A stretch of DNA of 64,000 nucleotides from Prauserella alba (lineage in GTDB: Bacteria; Actinomycetota; Actinomycetes; Mycobacteriales; Pseudonocardiaceae): positions 620,001 to 684,000 of the forward strand of contig NZ_JAMTCH010000005.1 in assembly GCF_024171735.1 (NCBI RefSeq). Reading direction: 5' to 3'. Of this stretch, positions 45,728 through 53,645 are shown piece by piece; the first letter of the stretch is position 1, and every line of letters begins with the position of its first letter. The notes below the pieces were generated by a model. It did not search any database, was not told where the DNA came from, and saw nothing but the letters and a program-made list of their open reading frames with translations. A program made the translations under genes and the position numbers.

Positions 45728-47640
45728 ACTGCGGTGACCTCCCTGAGGATGTCGGTGAAGACGCTTTCGAGTTCTTCGGCCTTGAAGGGCAGTCCGGCGA
45801 CCTTGGTGTAGGACTGGATGTCGGTCAGGTACTTGGCGCGCAGCAGCATCGACAGCTGGCCGAGGTTCATCTCGGGCACGACCACGTGGTCGTAACTGGC
45901 GAGGACCTCACCGAGGTTGGCCGGCAGCGGGTTGAGGTGGCGCAGGTGGGCCTGGGCGATCGGCATGCCCTTGGCACGCACCCGCCGCGCCGCGGCGCCG
46001 ATCGGACCGTAGGTCGACCCCCAGCCGAGGACCAGTACGCGCGCGTCGCCGGTGGGATCGTCGACCTCGACGTCGGGCACGGCCACACCGTCGACCTTGG
46101 CCTGGCGCAGCCGCACCATCTTCTCGTGGTTGTCGGGGTCGTAGGAGATGTTGCCCTTGCCCTCGGCCTTCTCCAGACCGCCGATGCGGTGCTGCAGCCC
46201 CGCCGTGCCCGGCAGCGCCCACTCGCGGGCCAGCGTTTCCGGGTCGCGCTGGTACGGCCAGTGCTCACCGGACCCGTCCGGCGCGTTGGGCTCGGACGCG
46301 AACGTCACCGACAGGTCGGGCAGGGTCGAGACGTCGGGGATCAGCCACGGCTCGGAGCCGTTGGCGACCGCGCCGTCGGAGAGCAGCAGCACCGGCGTGC
46401 GGTAGGTCAGTGCGATGCGGGTCGCCTCGAGCGCGATGTCGAAGCAGTCGGCAGGCGTCGCCGGGGCGACGATCGGCACCGGGCATTCGCCGTTGCGGCC
46501 GAAGTAGGCCTGCAGCAGGTCGGCCTGTTCGGTCTTGGTCGGCAGGCCCGTCGAAGGCCCGCCGCGCTGTACGTCGATGACCACCAGCGGCAGCTCGGTC
46601 ATGACGCCGAGGCCGATGGTCTCGGCCTTCAACGCGATCCCCGGGCCGGACGTCGAGGTGACGCCCAGCGCACCGCCGTAGGCGGCGCCGAGAGCCGCGC
46701 CGATGCCGGCGATCTCGTCCTCGGCCTGGAACGTGGTGATGCCGAAGTTCTTGTGCTTGGACAGCTCGTGCAGCACGTCGGAGGCAGGCGTGATCGGGTA
46801 CGTGCCCAGCAGCACCGGCAGTCGCGACTGCTGCCCGGCCGCGACGATGCCGTAGGCGAGCGCGGTGTTGCCCGTGATCTGCCGGTAGGTGCCCCTCGGC
46901 AACTTGGCGGGGGCGATCTCGAACGTCGTGCCGAACGCCTCGGTCGTCTCGCCGTAGTACCAGCCCGCGCGGAAGGCCAGCACGTTCGCCTCGGCGACCT
47001 CGGGCTTCTTGGCGAACTTCTCACGGAGGAACGCCTCGGTGCCCTCGGTCGGCCGGTGGTACATCCACGACAGCAACCCGAGGGCGAACATGTTCTTGCA
47101 GCGCTCGGCGTCCTTCTTGCCGAGTCCGGTGTCGGCGAGCGCGCCCTGCGTCAGGGTCGACATGGCGACCTCGTGCACCTCGAACGCCGACAGCGAGTCG
47201 TCCTCGAGCGGGTTGGACTCGTAGTCGACCTTGGCCAGGTTGCGCTTGCCGAACTCGTCGGTGTTGACGATGACGGTGCCGCCCTTGGGCACGTCGCCGA
47301 TGTTGGCCTTGAGCGCCGCCGGGTTCATCGCCACCAGCACGTCGGGGCGGTCGCCGGGGGTGAGGATGTCGTAGTCGGCGAAGTGCACCTGGAAGCTCGA
47401 TACGCCCGGGATGGTGCCCTGAGGTGCGCGGATCTCCGCGGGGAAGTTCGGCAGCGTCGCGAGGTCGTTGCCGAACGCCGCCGCCTCCGACGTGAAGCGG
47501 TCGCCGGTCAGCTGCATGCCGTCGCCGGAGTCACCGGCGAACCGGATCACGACACGCTCGAGCCGGTTGACCTCTGTCGGTCGGGACGCCGACAGCGCGT
47601 CGGTGCCGGCCGCTGCGCTGCCGTTCGCACTCGTGCTCAT
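45724..47640 (-). CDS. korA: 2-oxoacid:ferredoxin oxidoreductase, alpha (gamma-alpha fusion) subunit
   Basis: The 638-residue protein is the fused gamma-alpha form. The gamma domain (RVVIRFAGDSGDGMQLTGDRF, residues 30-230) is followed by the pyrimidine-binding alpha domain with TASDVLHEL, the EDEIAGIGAALGAAYGG loop and TSTSGPGIALKAE. This matches the oxygen-tolerant actinobacterial KorA (Rv2455c). GAGAGGGA lies upstream of ATG 47640. It is the first gene of the korAB pair. Confidence 0.95.
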   Translation of the reverse strand: MSTSANGSAAAGTDALSASRPTEVNRLERVVIRFAGDSGDGMQLTGDRFTSEAAAFGNDLATLPNFPAEIRAPQGTIPGVSSFQVHFADYDILTPGDRPDVLVAMNPAALKANIGDVPKGGTVIVNTDEFGKRNLAKVDYESNPLEDDSLSAFEVHEVAMSTLTQGALADTGLGKKDAERCKNMFALGLLSWMYHRPTEGTEAFLREKFAKKPEVAEANVLAFRAGWYYGETTEAFGTTFEIAPAKLPRGTYRQITGNTALAYGIVAAGQQSRLPVLLGTYPITPASDVLHELSKHKNFGITTFQAEDEIAGIGAALGAAYGGALGVTSTSGPGIALKAETIGLGVMTELPLVVIDVQRGGPSTGLPTKTEQADLLQAYFGRNGECPVPIVAPATPADCFDIALEATRIALTYRTPVLLLSDGAVANGSEPWLIPDVSTLPDLSVTFASEPNAPDGSGEHWPYQRDPETLAREWALPGTAGLQHRIGGLEKAEGKGNISYDPDNHEKMVRLRQAKVDGVAVPDVEVDDPTGDARVLVLGWGSTYGPIGAAARRVRAKGMPIAQAHLRHLNPLPANLGEVLASYDHVVVPEMNLGQLSMLLRAKYLTDIQSYTKVAGLPFKAEELESVFTDILREVTAV

Positions 47641-47726
47641 GGGCCAGGAAATCCCTCTCTGACGACTGGCGCGCCCAGCGCGCAATACTTCGAGATTACT
47701 TGTTGTTTTCAGGGCGAGCGGACGGG

Positions 47727-47745
47727 TGTGATTTGCCTTACCTAT
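47727..47745. promoter_or_regulatory. Candidate DtxR/IdeR-like iron box upstream of korA
   Basis: Read leftward, this 19-bp stretch (ATAGGTAAGGCAAATCACA) matches 13 of 19 positions of the IdeR/DtxR consensus. The left half-site TAGGTNAGGC is nearly complete and the right half is poor. It lies about 90 bp upstream of korA. Confidence 0.25.
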
Positions 47746-47820
47746 GGTGCACGAGTGATGACCCCCGGATTCCACGACCTGAGACGGCGACGGCTCCGCC
47801 GAGCGTATGTTTCAGGGTAA

Positions 47821-48267
47821 TCATTCGCCTGGATTTGGGGAACGCTCCAGAAGTGTCGACAACACGACGGTCGACACGGTCCGGTCGATGATCTCCAGGC
47901 CGCGGAGGCGTTCGAGCGCCGATTCGAGGTGATGGATATCGGACGCGCGCAGGTGCACGATCGCGTCGGCAGCACCCGAGACAGTGTAGGCCGCCACCAC
48001 TTCGGGCAGTGGCTCCAGGTGGGAGCGGATGCGCGCGGGGGAGACATTGCCATGGCAATGCACCTCGACGAACGCCTCCGTCCCCCAGCCGAGCGCCTCC
48101 GGGTCGACCACCGCGGTGAAGCCACGCAGTACCCCGTCGTCGAGCAGCCGGTCGACGCGGCGTTTCACTGCGGGAGCCGACAGTCCGACCTCCTTGCCGA
48201 TCTCTGCGTAGCTCGATCGCGCATTGGCAACGAGGCGAGAAACGATCCGCTGATCCAACGTGTTCAT
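47821..48267 (-). CDS. Lrp/AsnC-family transcriptional regulator
   Basis: The 148-residue protein has the N-terminal helix-turn-helix MNTLDQRIVSRLVANARSSYAEIGKEVGLSAPAVKRRVDRL and the C-terminal amino-acid-binding RAM domain (FVEVHCHGNVSPARI, VVAAYTVSGAADAIVHLRA). It is divergent from the dimethylargininase gene, so it probably controls that gene or arginine breakdown in response to an amino acid. ATG 48267 lies 6 nt inside a TTG alternative. Confidence 0.9.
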   Translation of the reverse strand: MNTLDQRIVSRLVANARSSYAEIGKEVGLSAPAVKRRVDRLLDDGVLRGFTAVVDPEALGWGTEAFVEVHCHGNVSPARIRSHLEPLPEVVAAYTVSGAADAIVHLRASDIHHLESALERLRGLEIIDRTVSTVVLSTLLERSPNPGE

Positions 48268-48296
48268 GCGCAATGATTAGCACACTGGTGCGCAAT
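48267..48296. promoter_or_regulatory. Candidate Lrp operator: direct octamer repeat
   Basis: TGCGCAAT occurs at 48267-48274 and again at 48289-48296, 22 bp (two helical turns) apart, between the divergent lrp and dimethylargininase genes. The spacing would place two subunits on one DNA face. Confidence 0.45.
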
Positions 48297-48305
48297 CTTC
48301 GTCGA

Positions 48306-48334
48306 TTGTTTGCGTGACCGGGCGGTTCTACATT
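48306..48334 (+). promoter_or_regulatory. Candidate promoter of ddaH (leaderless)
   Basis: TTGTTT (48306-48311) and TACATT (48329-48334) are separated by 17 bp. The ATG at 48341 begins 6 nt later, so the transcript probably starts at the start codon. Confidence 0.5.
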
Positions 48335-48340
48335 CGAAGC

Positions 48341-49306
48341 ATGACAGGCGATCACGCGCTGCCCGTACGTGTCCCGACCCCCCGCCACTACCTCATGTGC
48401 CCGCCGCGGTATTTCGCCGTGGAGTACTCGATCAACCCGTGGATGGACCCCGACCGGCCCGTCGACACCGAGCTGGCCATGCGGCAGTGGACGACGCTGC
48501 GTGACACCTACCGCGAACTGGGCCACACGGTCGACGAGGTGCCGCCGCAGCCTGGTCTGCCGGACATGGTGTTCGCCGCCAACTCGGGAACCGTCGTGGG
48601 CGGCCGGGTGCTCGGATCGCGGTTCCGCGCACCGGAGCGTGCCGCCGAGGCCGAGCACTTCCGGCGTTGGTTCGTGGAGAACGGGTTCCGCGACTTGACG
48701 ATGCCGCGGCAGATCAACGAGGCCGAGGGCGACTTCGTGTGGACCGGCGCGCTACTGCTGGCCGGCACCGGGTTCCGCACCGATCCCGGCGCCCACGCCG
48801 AGGCACAGGAGGCGCTCGGGGTGCCGGTGGTGTCCCTGCAGCTGGTCGACGAGCGCTACTACCACCTCGACACGGCGCTGTTCGTGCTCTCCGGCGAAGC
48901 CGACGGTGCCGGCCCCGTGGACGGCACCGGTGCCACCGCCCGTGTTGCGGATTCGGGGCCCCGTGTTGCGGGTTCCGGAGACCGTGTTGCGGGTTCCGGG
49001 GGAGCCGGCCGTGTCGGTGGTGGTTCCCGGGCGCAGATCGCCTATTACCCGGAGGCGTTCTCGGAGGGTTCGCGGCGGGTGCTGCGGCGGCTGTTCCCGG
49101 ACGCGGTCGTCGCCACGAAGGCCGACGCGGAGTGTTTCGGGCTCAACGGGATCTCCGACGGCCGCCACGTCGTGCTTCCCGCCGAGGCGACCGGCCTGGC
49201 CGAACAGCTCACCGCGCGGGGCTACGAGGTGCGGTTCGTCGACATCTCCGAACTGCGCAAGGCCGGCGGCGGGCCGAAGTGCTGCACCCTGGAGATCCGC
49301 AAGTAG
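48341..49306 (+). CDS. ddaH: Dimethylargininase (amidinotransferase fold)
   Basis: The enzyme hydrolyses N-omega-methylated arginine to citrulline and methylamine. The 321-residue protein has MCPPRYFAVEYSINPWM at the N-terminus, DMVFAANSGTV, the catalytic histidine in RYYHLDTALFVL and the nucleophilic cysteine in the final GGPKCCTLEIRK. A Gly/Ala/Ser/Arg-rich insert (about residues 195-230: RVADSGP, RVAGSGD, RVAGSGG) is encoded by three 21-bp dispersed repeats. It adds a loop after the His strand without a frameshift. An Lrp regulator is divergent. Confidence 0.88.
   Translation: MTGDHALPVRVPTPRHYLMCPPRYFAVEYSINPWMDPDRPVDTELAMRQWTTLRDTYRELGHTVDEVPPQPGLPDMVFAANSGTVVGGRVLGSRFRAPERAAEAEHFRRWFVENGFRDLTMPRQINEAEGDFVWTGALLLAGTGFRTDPGAHAEAQEALGVPVVSLQLVDERYYHLDTALFVLSGEADGAGPVDGTGATARVADSGPRVAGSGDRVAGSGGAGRVGGGSRAQIAYYPEAFSEGSRRVLRRLFPDAVVATKADAECFGLNGISDGRHVVLPAEATGLAEQLTARGYEVRFVDISELRKAGGGPKCCTLEIRK
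48941..49003. repeat. 21-bp dispersed repeat, site 2 (three units, inside ddaH)
   Basis: Units beginning CGTGTTGCGG start at 48941, 48962 and 48983. The 21-bp period equals seven codons, so the array is translated as three heptapeptides in frame. Confidence 0.9.
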
Positions 49307-49377
49307 CCGCGTGTCCTGCGCCCACCCGTCGCCCGACCGCCCCCCAACGCCGGGCTGACACGCGACTGTGCGTTGCG

Positions 49378-49440
49378 CGTGTTCTGCACCCAGGCCCGCG
49401 TGTTCTGCACTCGGAACGGCGTGTGTGCGCCCCGGATCTG
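49378..49440. repeat. 21-bp dispersed repeat, site 3 (variant units)
   Basis: Three units beginning CGTGT start at 49378, 49399 and 49420. The first two read CGTGTTCTGCAC, the variant also seen at 55836. The array lies between convergent ddaH and the MBL hydrolase gene. Confidence 0.75.
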
Positions 49441-49501
49441 CGTGGTCAGCGCCCGCCGGTCGGCCGGCCACCACCCTTCGGCCGGCCACCACCCCTCGGG
49501 G

Positions 49502-50308
49502 TTACGGCGTGACAGCTCCGCCTCGCGGGTTCTGCGTTCCGGTGACCACGAAGGTCTCGCCCGGCGCTGCGTACTCGACGTCGTGGTCGAGCACGGCGCC
49601 GGCGCGGGCCGTCGCGTCGGCCGGGGTCAGGAAACGGCCGACGTGCGTGACGATCAGCCGGCGGGCGGCCGCGGCTCGGGCGGTGTCGGCGGCGTCCTCC
49701 GGGGTGTGGTGGACCTGGGGCCCGGCGGTGGGTGTGCGGTCGCTCTCGGCCTCGCACAGCAGGACATCCGTGCCGGCGGCCAGCTCCGTGAGCGCGCCGC
49801 ACGGGGCCGTGTCGCCGGAAAAGGTCAACGACGTCCCGCACGCCTCGACGCGTACGGCGAACGCCGGCATGCCGTGTCGTACGGCGCGGCTGGTGAGCGT
49901 CATCGGGCCGACCTCGGCCCGGTGGCCGTCGTGCAGCGCGCGGACCGTGAACGCGGATTCAACGGGGCTGCGGTCGGGGCCGTTGGTGAGGAAGTGGGCC
50001 AGCCGGTCGGCGGTGCCCGGTGGCCCGTACAGCGGGATCGGCGTGGCGAGATCGATGTCGGCGAACAGCAGCGCGTAGTAGGCCGTGAGCAGGTCGGCGC
50101 TGTGGTCGGCGTGCAGATGCGAGATCCAGATCGCGTCGATCTCGTCGAGTCGCGTGTGTCGTTGCAGCGCGGCGAGCGTTCCGCTGCCCGCGTCGACCCA
50201 GACGCGCGTCTCGCCGTTCGTCACCAGGTATCCGGAGCAGGGGTTGCCGACCGTGGCGTACGGCGTGGCCGATCCGAGCACGGTGAGCAGCAGGTGATCA
50301 CTCGGCAT
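49502..50308 (-). CDS. Metallo-beta-lactamase-fold hydrolase
   Basis: The 268-residue protein has the metal motif SHLHADHSADL near residue 64 and, further on, TFSGDTAPC near 165 and the histidines in HHTPEDAA and THVGRF. The layout resembles the RNase Z/arylsulfatase-like branch of small MBL hydrolases. The substrate is unknown. ATG 50308 begins MPSDHLLLTVLGSATPYA. It is convergent with ddaH and upstream of no obvious partner. Confidence 0.85.
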   Translation of the reverse strand: MPSDHLLLTVLGSATPYATVGNPCSGYLVTNGETRVWVDAGSGTLAALQRHTRLDEIDAIWISHLHADHSADLLTAYYALLFADIDLATPIPLYGPPGTADRLAHFLTNGPDRSPVESAFTVRALHDGHRAEVGPMTLTSRAVRHGMPAFAVRVEACGTSLTFSGDTAPCGALTELAAGTDVLLCEAESDRTPTAGPQVHHTPEDAADTARAAAARRLIVTHVGRFLTPADATARAGAVLDHDVEYAAPGETFVVTGTQNPRGGAVTP

Positions 50309-50406
50309 TCGCGCAGCCTACGGTTGGCGCCGGCGGAGGTGCGAGGCGTTTTCCGCGGGTGAGCGGTGCCGTGGCGCCCGGCCGGGCCGTCAATCGGGCG
50401 TGGGCG

Positions 50407-50781
50407 TTACCCGGCGTGGGAGGTGTCGATCACGCAGAAGCGGTTGCCCTCGGTGTCGGCGAGCACCACGAAATCCGGGTCGGCAGGGTAGAGGTCCCAG
50501 TCGACTCGCGAGGCGCCCAGCGACACGAGGCGTGCGACCTCGGCCGTCTGCTCGTCGGCGTCGGCGGCGTAGAGGTCGAGGTGCACACGGGGATGCGGCT
50601 GGACCGGGGAATCACTCGAATCCAGAGCCACGCCGGGGCCGTGGCCGTCGCGCGGGGTGAGCACCACGAAGTCGTCGTTGACCGCGGTGCTGCGGGGGAC
50701 GTAGTCGAGCGCGGCGCTCCAGAAGGTGGCTGCCCGCCGGACGTCGGCAGCTCCCATGACGATCGTTCCGATGTGTAGCAC
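50407..50781 (-). CDS. VOC-family (glyoxalase/bleomycin-resistance fold) protein
   Basis: The 124-residue protein shows the paired beta-alpha-beta-beta-beta modules of the VOC fold: MGAADVRRAATFWSAALDY at the start, HPRVHLDLYAADADEQTAEVARLVSLGA in the middle and DFVVLADTEGNRFCVID at the end, with candidate metal ligands H and E. The function is unknown. Starting at GTG 50781 gives the full first strand. Upstream DNA is a 21-bp repeat array, so the promoter is unclear. Confidence 0.78.
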   Translation of the reverse strand: MLHIGTIVMGAADVRRAATFWSAALDYVPRSTAVNDDFVVLTPRDGHGPGVALDSSDSPVQPHPRVHLDLYAADADEQTAEVARLVSLGASRVDWDLYPADPDFVVLADTEGNRFCVIDTSHAG

Positions 50782-50813
50782 AGGAGCACTGTCGACCGCC
50801 GTCGCGGAGACGT

Positions 50814-50897
50814 CAACACGCGTCCCGGAAAGCGCAACACGCGTCCCGGAATCCGCAACACGCGCCCCGGAACCTGCAACACGGCCCCTAGTGCAGG
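50814..50897. repeat. 21-bp dispersed repeat, site 4 (four units)
   Basis: On the plus strand CAACACG recurs at 50814, 50835, 50856 and 50877. This is the reverse orientation of sites 1-3. The array lies between the ABC permease gene and the VOC gene. Confidence 0.85.
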
Positions 50898-50906
50898 ACA
50901 CGCAGG

Positions 50907-51773
50907 TCAGGTGCGGGCCCTCCACCGGGCCAGCACGCCGCGGCGGGGTGCCAGCACCAGCGCGAGCGCGAACAGCACCCCGCTGGCGAGGCCGATCGTG
51001 CCGGGGATGGACGTGTCCAGCGACACCGCGACGCCGTGGCCCGCGACCGAGGCGACCCACCCGCAGCCCGCCGCGACGACGAGCATCGACCCGAGCCGCG
51101 CCGTCAACAGCCGTGCCGTCGAGGCCGGCACCACGAAGAACGTGATCACCAGGATCGCGCCGACGCTGTCGAACGCCACGACGGCCAGCCCCGCGACGGC
51201 GACGAGCAGCACCTGGCCGATCAGCCGGCCGCGCAGTCCCGCCAGCTCGGCGAACGCGGGGTCGAACGTCGCCGCCTGCAGCGGCCGCCACAGCCCCACG
51301 ACGAGCGCCACCACGGCGACCGTGGCCACGCCGGTGATCACCAGCGACCGCGGCACGTCGGCGCCGAACAGGGAGATGGTGCGCAGCGGTGCGAACGTCA
51401 GGTCGCCGTAGATCGCCGAGTCCAGGTCGATGTGCGCTCCCGACGCGAACCGGCTGATGCCGAGGATGCCCAGCGAGAACAGGGCGGGGAACACCAGGGC
51501 CAGCGCGGCGTCCGATTCGACGACGCCGCTGCGCCGCAACCAGTCCGAGCCGAGCACGCACAGCACGCCGAACGCCGTCGCGCCGACGACCGTCCACAGC
51601 GAGGCGCGTTCACCGGACAGCACGAAGATCAACACGATGCCGGGCAGCACGGCGTGACTGACCGCGTCGGGCAGCAGCGCCTGGCCGCGCAGTACGAGGA
51701 AGCCGCCGAGTACCGCACACGACGTCGACAGCAGCCCGGCGATCACGATGATCATCACGTCATCGGGTGACAT
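50907..51773 (-). CDS. Metal ABC transporter permease (second subunit)
   Basis: The 288-residue protein is an ABC-3-family permease with about eight membrane helices: LSTSCAVLGGFLVLRGQALLPDAVSHAVLPGIVLIF near the start, then VATVAVVALVVGLW, FDSVGAILVITFFVVPASTAR and the closing LASGVLFALALVLAPRRG. It pairs with the upstream permease to move Mn2+ or Zn2+. ATG 51773 has GGGAGGAG 7-8 nt upstream. The gene overlaps the previous permease by 14 nt. Confidence 0.88.
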   Translation of the reverse strand: MSPDDVMIIVIAGLLSTSCAVLGGFLVLRGQALLPDAVSHAVLPGIVLIFVLSGERASLWTVVGATAFGVLCVLGSDWLRRSGVVESDAALALVFPALFSLGILGISRFASGAHIDLDSAIYGDLTFAPLRTISLFGADVPRSLVITGVATVAVVALVVGLWRPLQAATFDPAFAELAGLRGRLIGQVLLVAVAGLAVVAFDSVGAILVITFFVVPASTARLLTARLGSMLVVAAGCGWVASVAGHGVAVSLDTSIPGTIGLASGVLFALALVLAPRRGVLARWRART

Positions 51774-52728
51774 GGCCACGCTCCTCCCGCAGCCTGCCCG
51801 CTCGGGCGCGCGCGATGACGCCGCGTCGCGGGGCCAGCACCACCGACAGCACCGCGAGTGCCGTCGCCAGCAGCACGATCACCGGCCCGGCAGGCAGTTC
51901 CGCACGCCCGGAGACGAGCCCGCCCGCCGCGCCGCACGCCGCCCCGATGACGGCGGACAACGGCAGCAGGACCGCCAGCCGGGTGGTCAGCTGCCGCGCG
52001 GCGACGACCGGAGCGACCAGCAACGCGACCATCAGGATCGCCCCGACGGTGCGCACGCCGAGCACCACGGCGAGCGCCAGCAGTCCCGTGCTGGCGGCGT
52101 CGACGATCCACGTGCGCACCCCGGCGACGGCCGTGAACCCCGGATCGAACGTCGCCGACCGCAGCAGCCGGAATCCCACCAGCACCACCGCGACGGCGAC
52201 ACCCGCTCCCGCCAGCGCGACGACGATGTCGCGTTCCACCATGCCCGCGGTCTGCCCGAGCAGGTACTCGTCCAAGCCGGACTGCTGGGCGTTGCCGCTG
52301 CCGGAGATGCCGGTGAGCAGCACGATGCCGAGCGTCAGCGACACCGAGAGGACGACGCCGATGGCCGTGTCGGACCGCAGTCGCCCGGTGCGTTCCAGCG
52401 CGATCATGGCGAACGCCGCGAGCGTCGCCGAGATCGCAGCGCCGAGGAGCAGCAGTTCCGGCACCTTGGCGCCCGTGAGCAGGAACGCCACCGCCACACC
52501 CGCGAGAGTGCCGTGGCTCATCGCGTCGCCGAACATGCTCCGCTGCCGGAGCACGGCCAGCGGCCCGAGGAGCCCCGCGACGAAGCCGACCACGGCCGTG
52601 CCGACGACCACCACGGCGTCCGGGTAGGACAGCGGCAGCGCCTCCAGCAGCCCACCGAGCGAGCCTGCCTGCAGCGTTCCCGTCTGCAGTGCTCCGGCCT
52701 GCAGCGAGCCGGTCACGACGGCACTCAT
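51760..52728 (-). CDS. Metal ABC transporter permease (first subunit)
   Basis: This is a second ABC-3-family permease, of 322 residues, with VVVVGTAVVGFVAGLLGPLAVLRQRSMFGDAMSHGTLAGVAVAFLL near residue 40, GVVLSVSLTLGIVLL and VRTVGAILMVALLVAPVVAARQLT. The first 25 residues repeat the pattern LQAGALQTGTLQAG. It starts inside the stop region of the ATPase gene (ATGA-type overlap). Confidence 0.88.
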   Translation of the reverse strand: MSAVVTGSLQAGALQTGTLQAGSLGGLLEALPLSYPDAVVVVGTAVVGFVAGLLGPLAVLRQRSMFGDAMSHGTLAGVAVAFLLTGAKVPELLLLGAAISATLAAFAMIALERTGRLRSDTAIGVVLSVSLTLGIVLLTGISGSGNAQQSGLDEYLLGQTAGMVERDIVVALAGAGVAVAVVLVGFRLLRSATFDPGFTAVAGVRTWIVDAASTGLLALAVVLGVRTVGAILMVALLVAPVVAARQLTTRLAVLLPLSAVIGAACGAAGGLVSGRAELPAGPVIVLLATALAVLSVVLAPRRGVIARARAGRLREERGHVTR

Positions 52729-53453
52729 CGGGTCGCCAACGGCGCCATGCCGTAGGCACGTTCGAGGTGCTCGGGCGTGAGCACGTCGGCGGGCGCTCCC
52801 GCGGCGACGACGGTGCCCGCCATGAGCACCGCGTGCTCGAAGCTGTCCAGCACCTCGCGCAGGTCGTGGTGCACCGCGATGACCGAGACGCCCTCGCGGC
52901 ACAACCCCGTGAGGATCTCCAGCAGCGCCTTCTCGGTGCGCGCGTCGACAGCGGTGAACGGCTCGTCGAGCACGATGAGATCCGCACGCTGGGCCAACGC
53001 CCTCGCGAGGAACACCCGCTGCCGCTGCCCCCCGGAGAGCTCGTCGATCGGACGGTCCGCCAGGTCCGCGACGCCGACCTGCGCCATCGCACCCGCCACG
53101 CAGTCGTCGTCCGCGGGCGTCAGCCTGCGCAGCCAGCCGCGGTGCGGGTAGCGGCCCATCTCCACGACCTGCACCGCCGTGATGGGGAAGTCCTTCGCGA
53201 CGGCATCCGACTGCGGCACGTAGGCCACGCGTTTGCGGACCCGGCGCAACGGCTGTCCCAGCCAGCGCACCGTGCCACGCACCGACGGCACGAGCCCGAG
53301 CGCCGCCTTGACCATCGTCGACTTGCCCGCACCGTTCGGCCCCACGACGGCGCTGAGCGTGCCCGCCGGGATCTCGACGTCGACGCCGGCCAGCACGGGC
53401 CGCCCGCCGTACGAGGCACTCATGCCCTGCAAACGGAGTGCCGGTTCGGTCAT
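52725..53453 (-). CDS. Metal ABC transporter ATP-binding protein
   Basis: The 242-residue ATPase has Walker A VVGPNGAGKST near residue 38, the ABC signature LSGGQRQRVFLARALAQ near 140, Walker B LIVLDEPFTAVD and the H-loop HHDLREV. It energises the two permeases. GGGAGG lies 7 nt before ATG 53453, so that start is preferred. The frame stays open upstream through five repeat units to an ATG at 53645 that overlaps the binding-protein stop (ATGA). A 306-residue form with a 64-residue repeat-derived leader is therefore possible. Confidence 0.9.
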   Translation of the reverse strand: MTEPALRLQGMSASYGGRPVLAGVDVEIPAGTLSAVVGPNGAGKSTMVKAALGLVPSVRGTVRWLGQPLRRVRKRVAYVPQSDAVAKDFPITAVQVVEMGRYPHRGWLRRLTPADDDCVAGAMAQVGVADLADRPIDELSGGQRQRVFLARALAQRADLIVLDEPFTAVDARTEKALLEILTGLCREGVSVIAVHHDLREVLDSFEHAVLMAGTVVAAGAPADVLTPEHLERAYGMAPLATR

Positions 53454-53645
53454 GCGTCCGCCTCCCGTGGGAACGAGTACATCGGTCGTGCCGGCCCGCT
53501 CCCCGGGAGAGAGCGCGACGGCGGTGTTGGTTGCCGCCTCCGCGGGGGAGAGTGCGTCGGCGGTGTTGGTTGCCGCCTCCGCGGGAAGGAGTGCGTCGGC
53601 GGTGCTGCTCGCCGCCTCCGCGGGAGGGAATGCGCCGGTGGTCAT
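53454..53645 (-). repeat. 39-nt unit, five tandem copies ahead of the ABC ATPase
   Basis: Read leftward from 53645, four 39-nt units and one of 36 nt follow each other. Each carries a GACGCACTC-like stretch, CCCGCGGAGGCGGC (a strong ribosome-site-like motif) and an ACC-rich end. Read as codons they give ADALxPAEAATNT-type peptides in frame with the ATPase. A single unit links korA and korB. Confidence 0.85.

Noticed and set aside
53454-53645. A separate small gene made of the repeat units
   Set aside because: The frame is continuous with the ATPase and has no stop of its own, so it is treated as a repeat leader.
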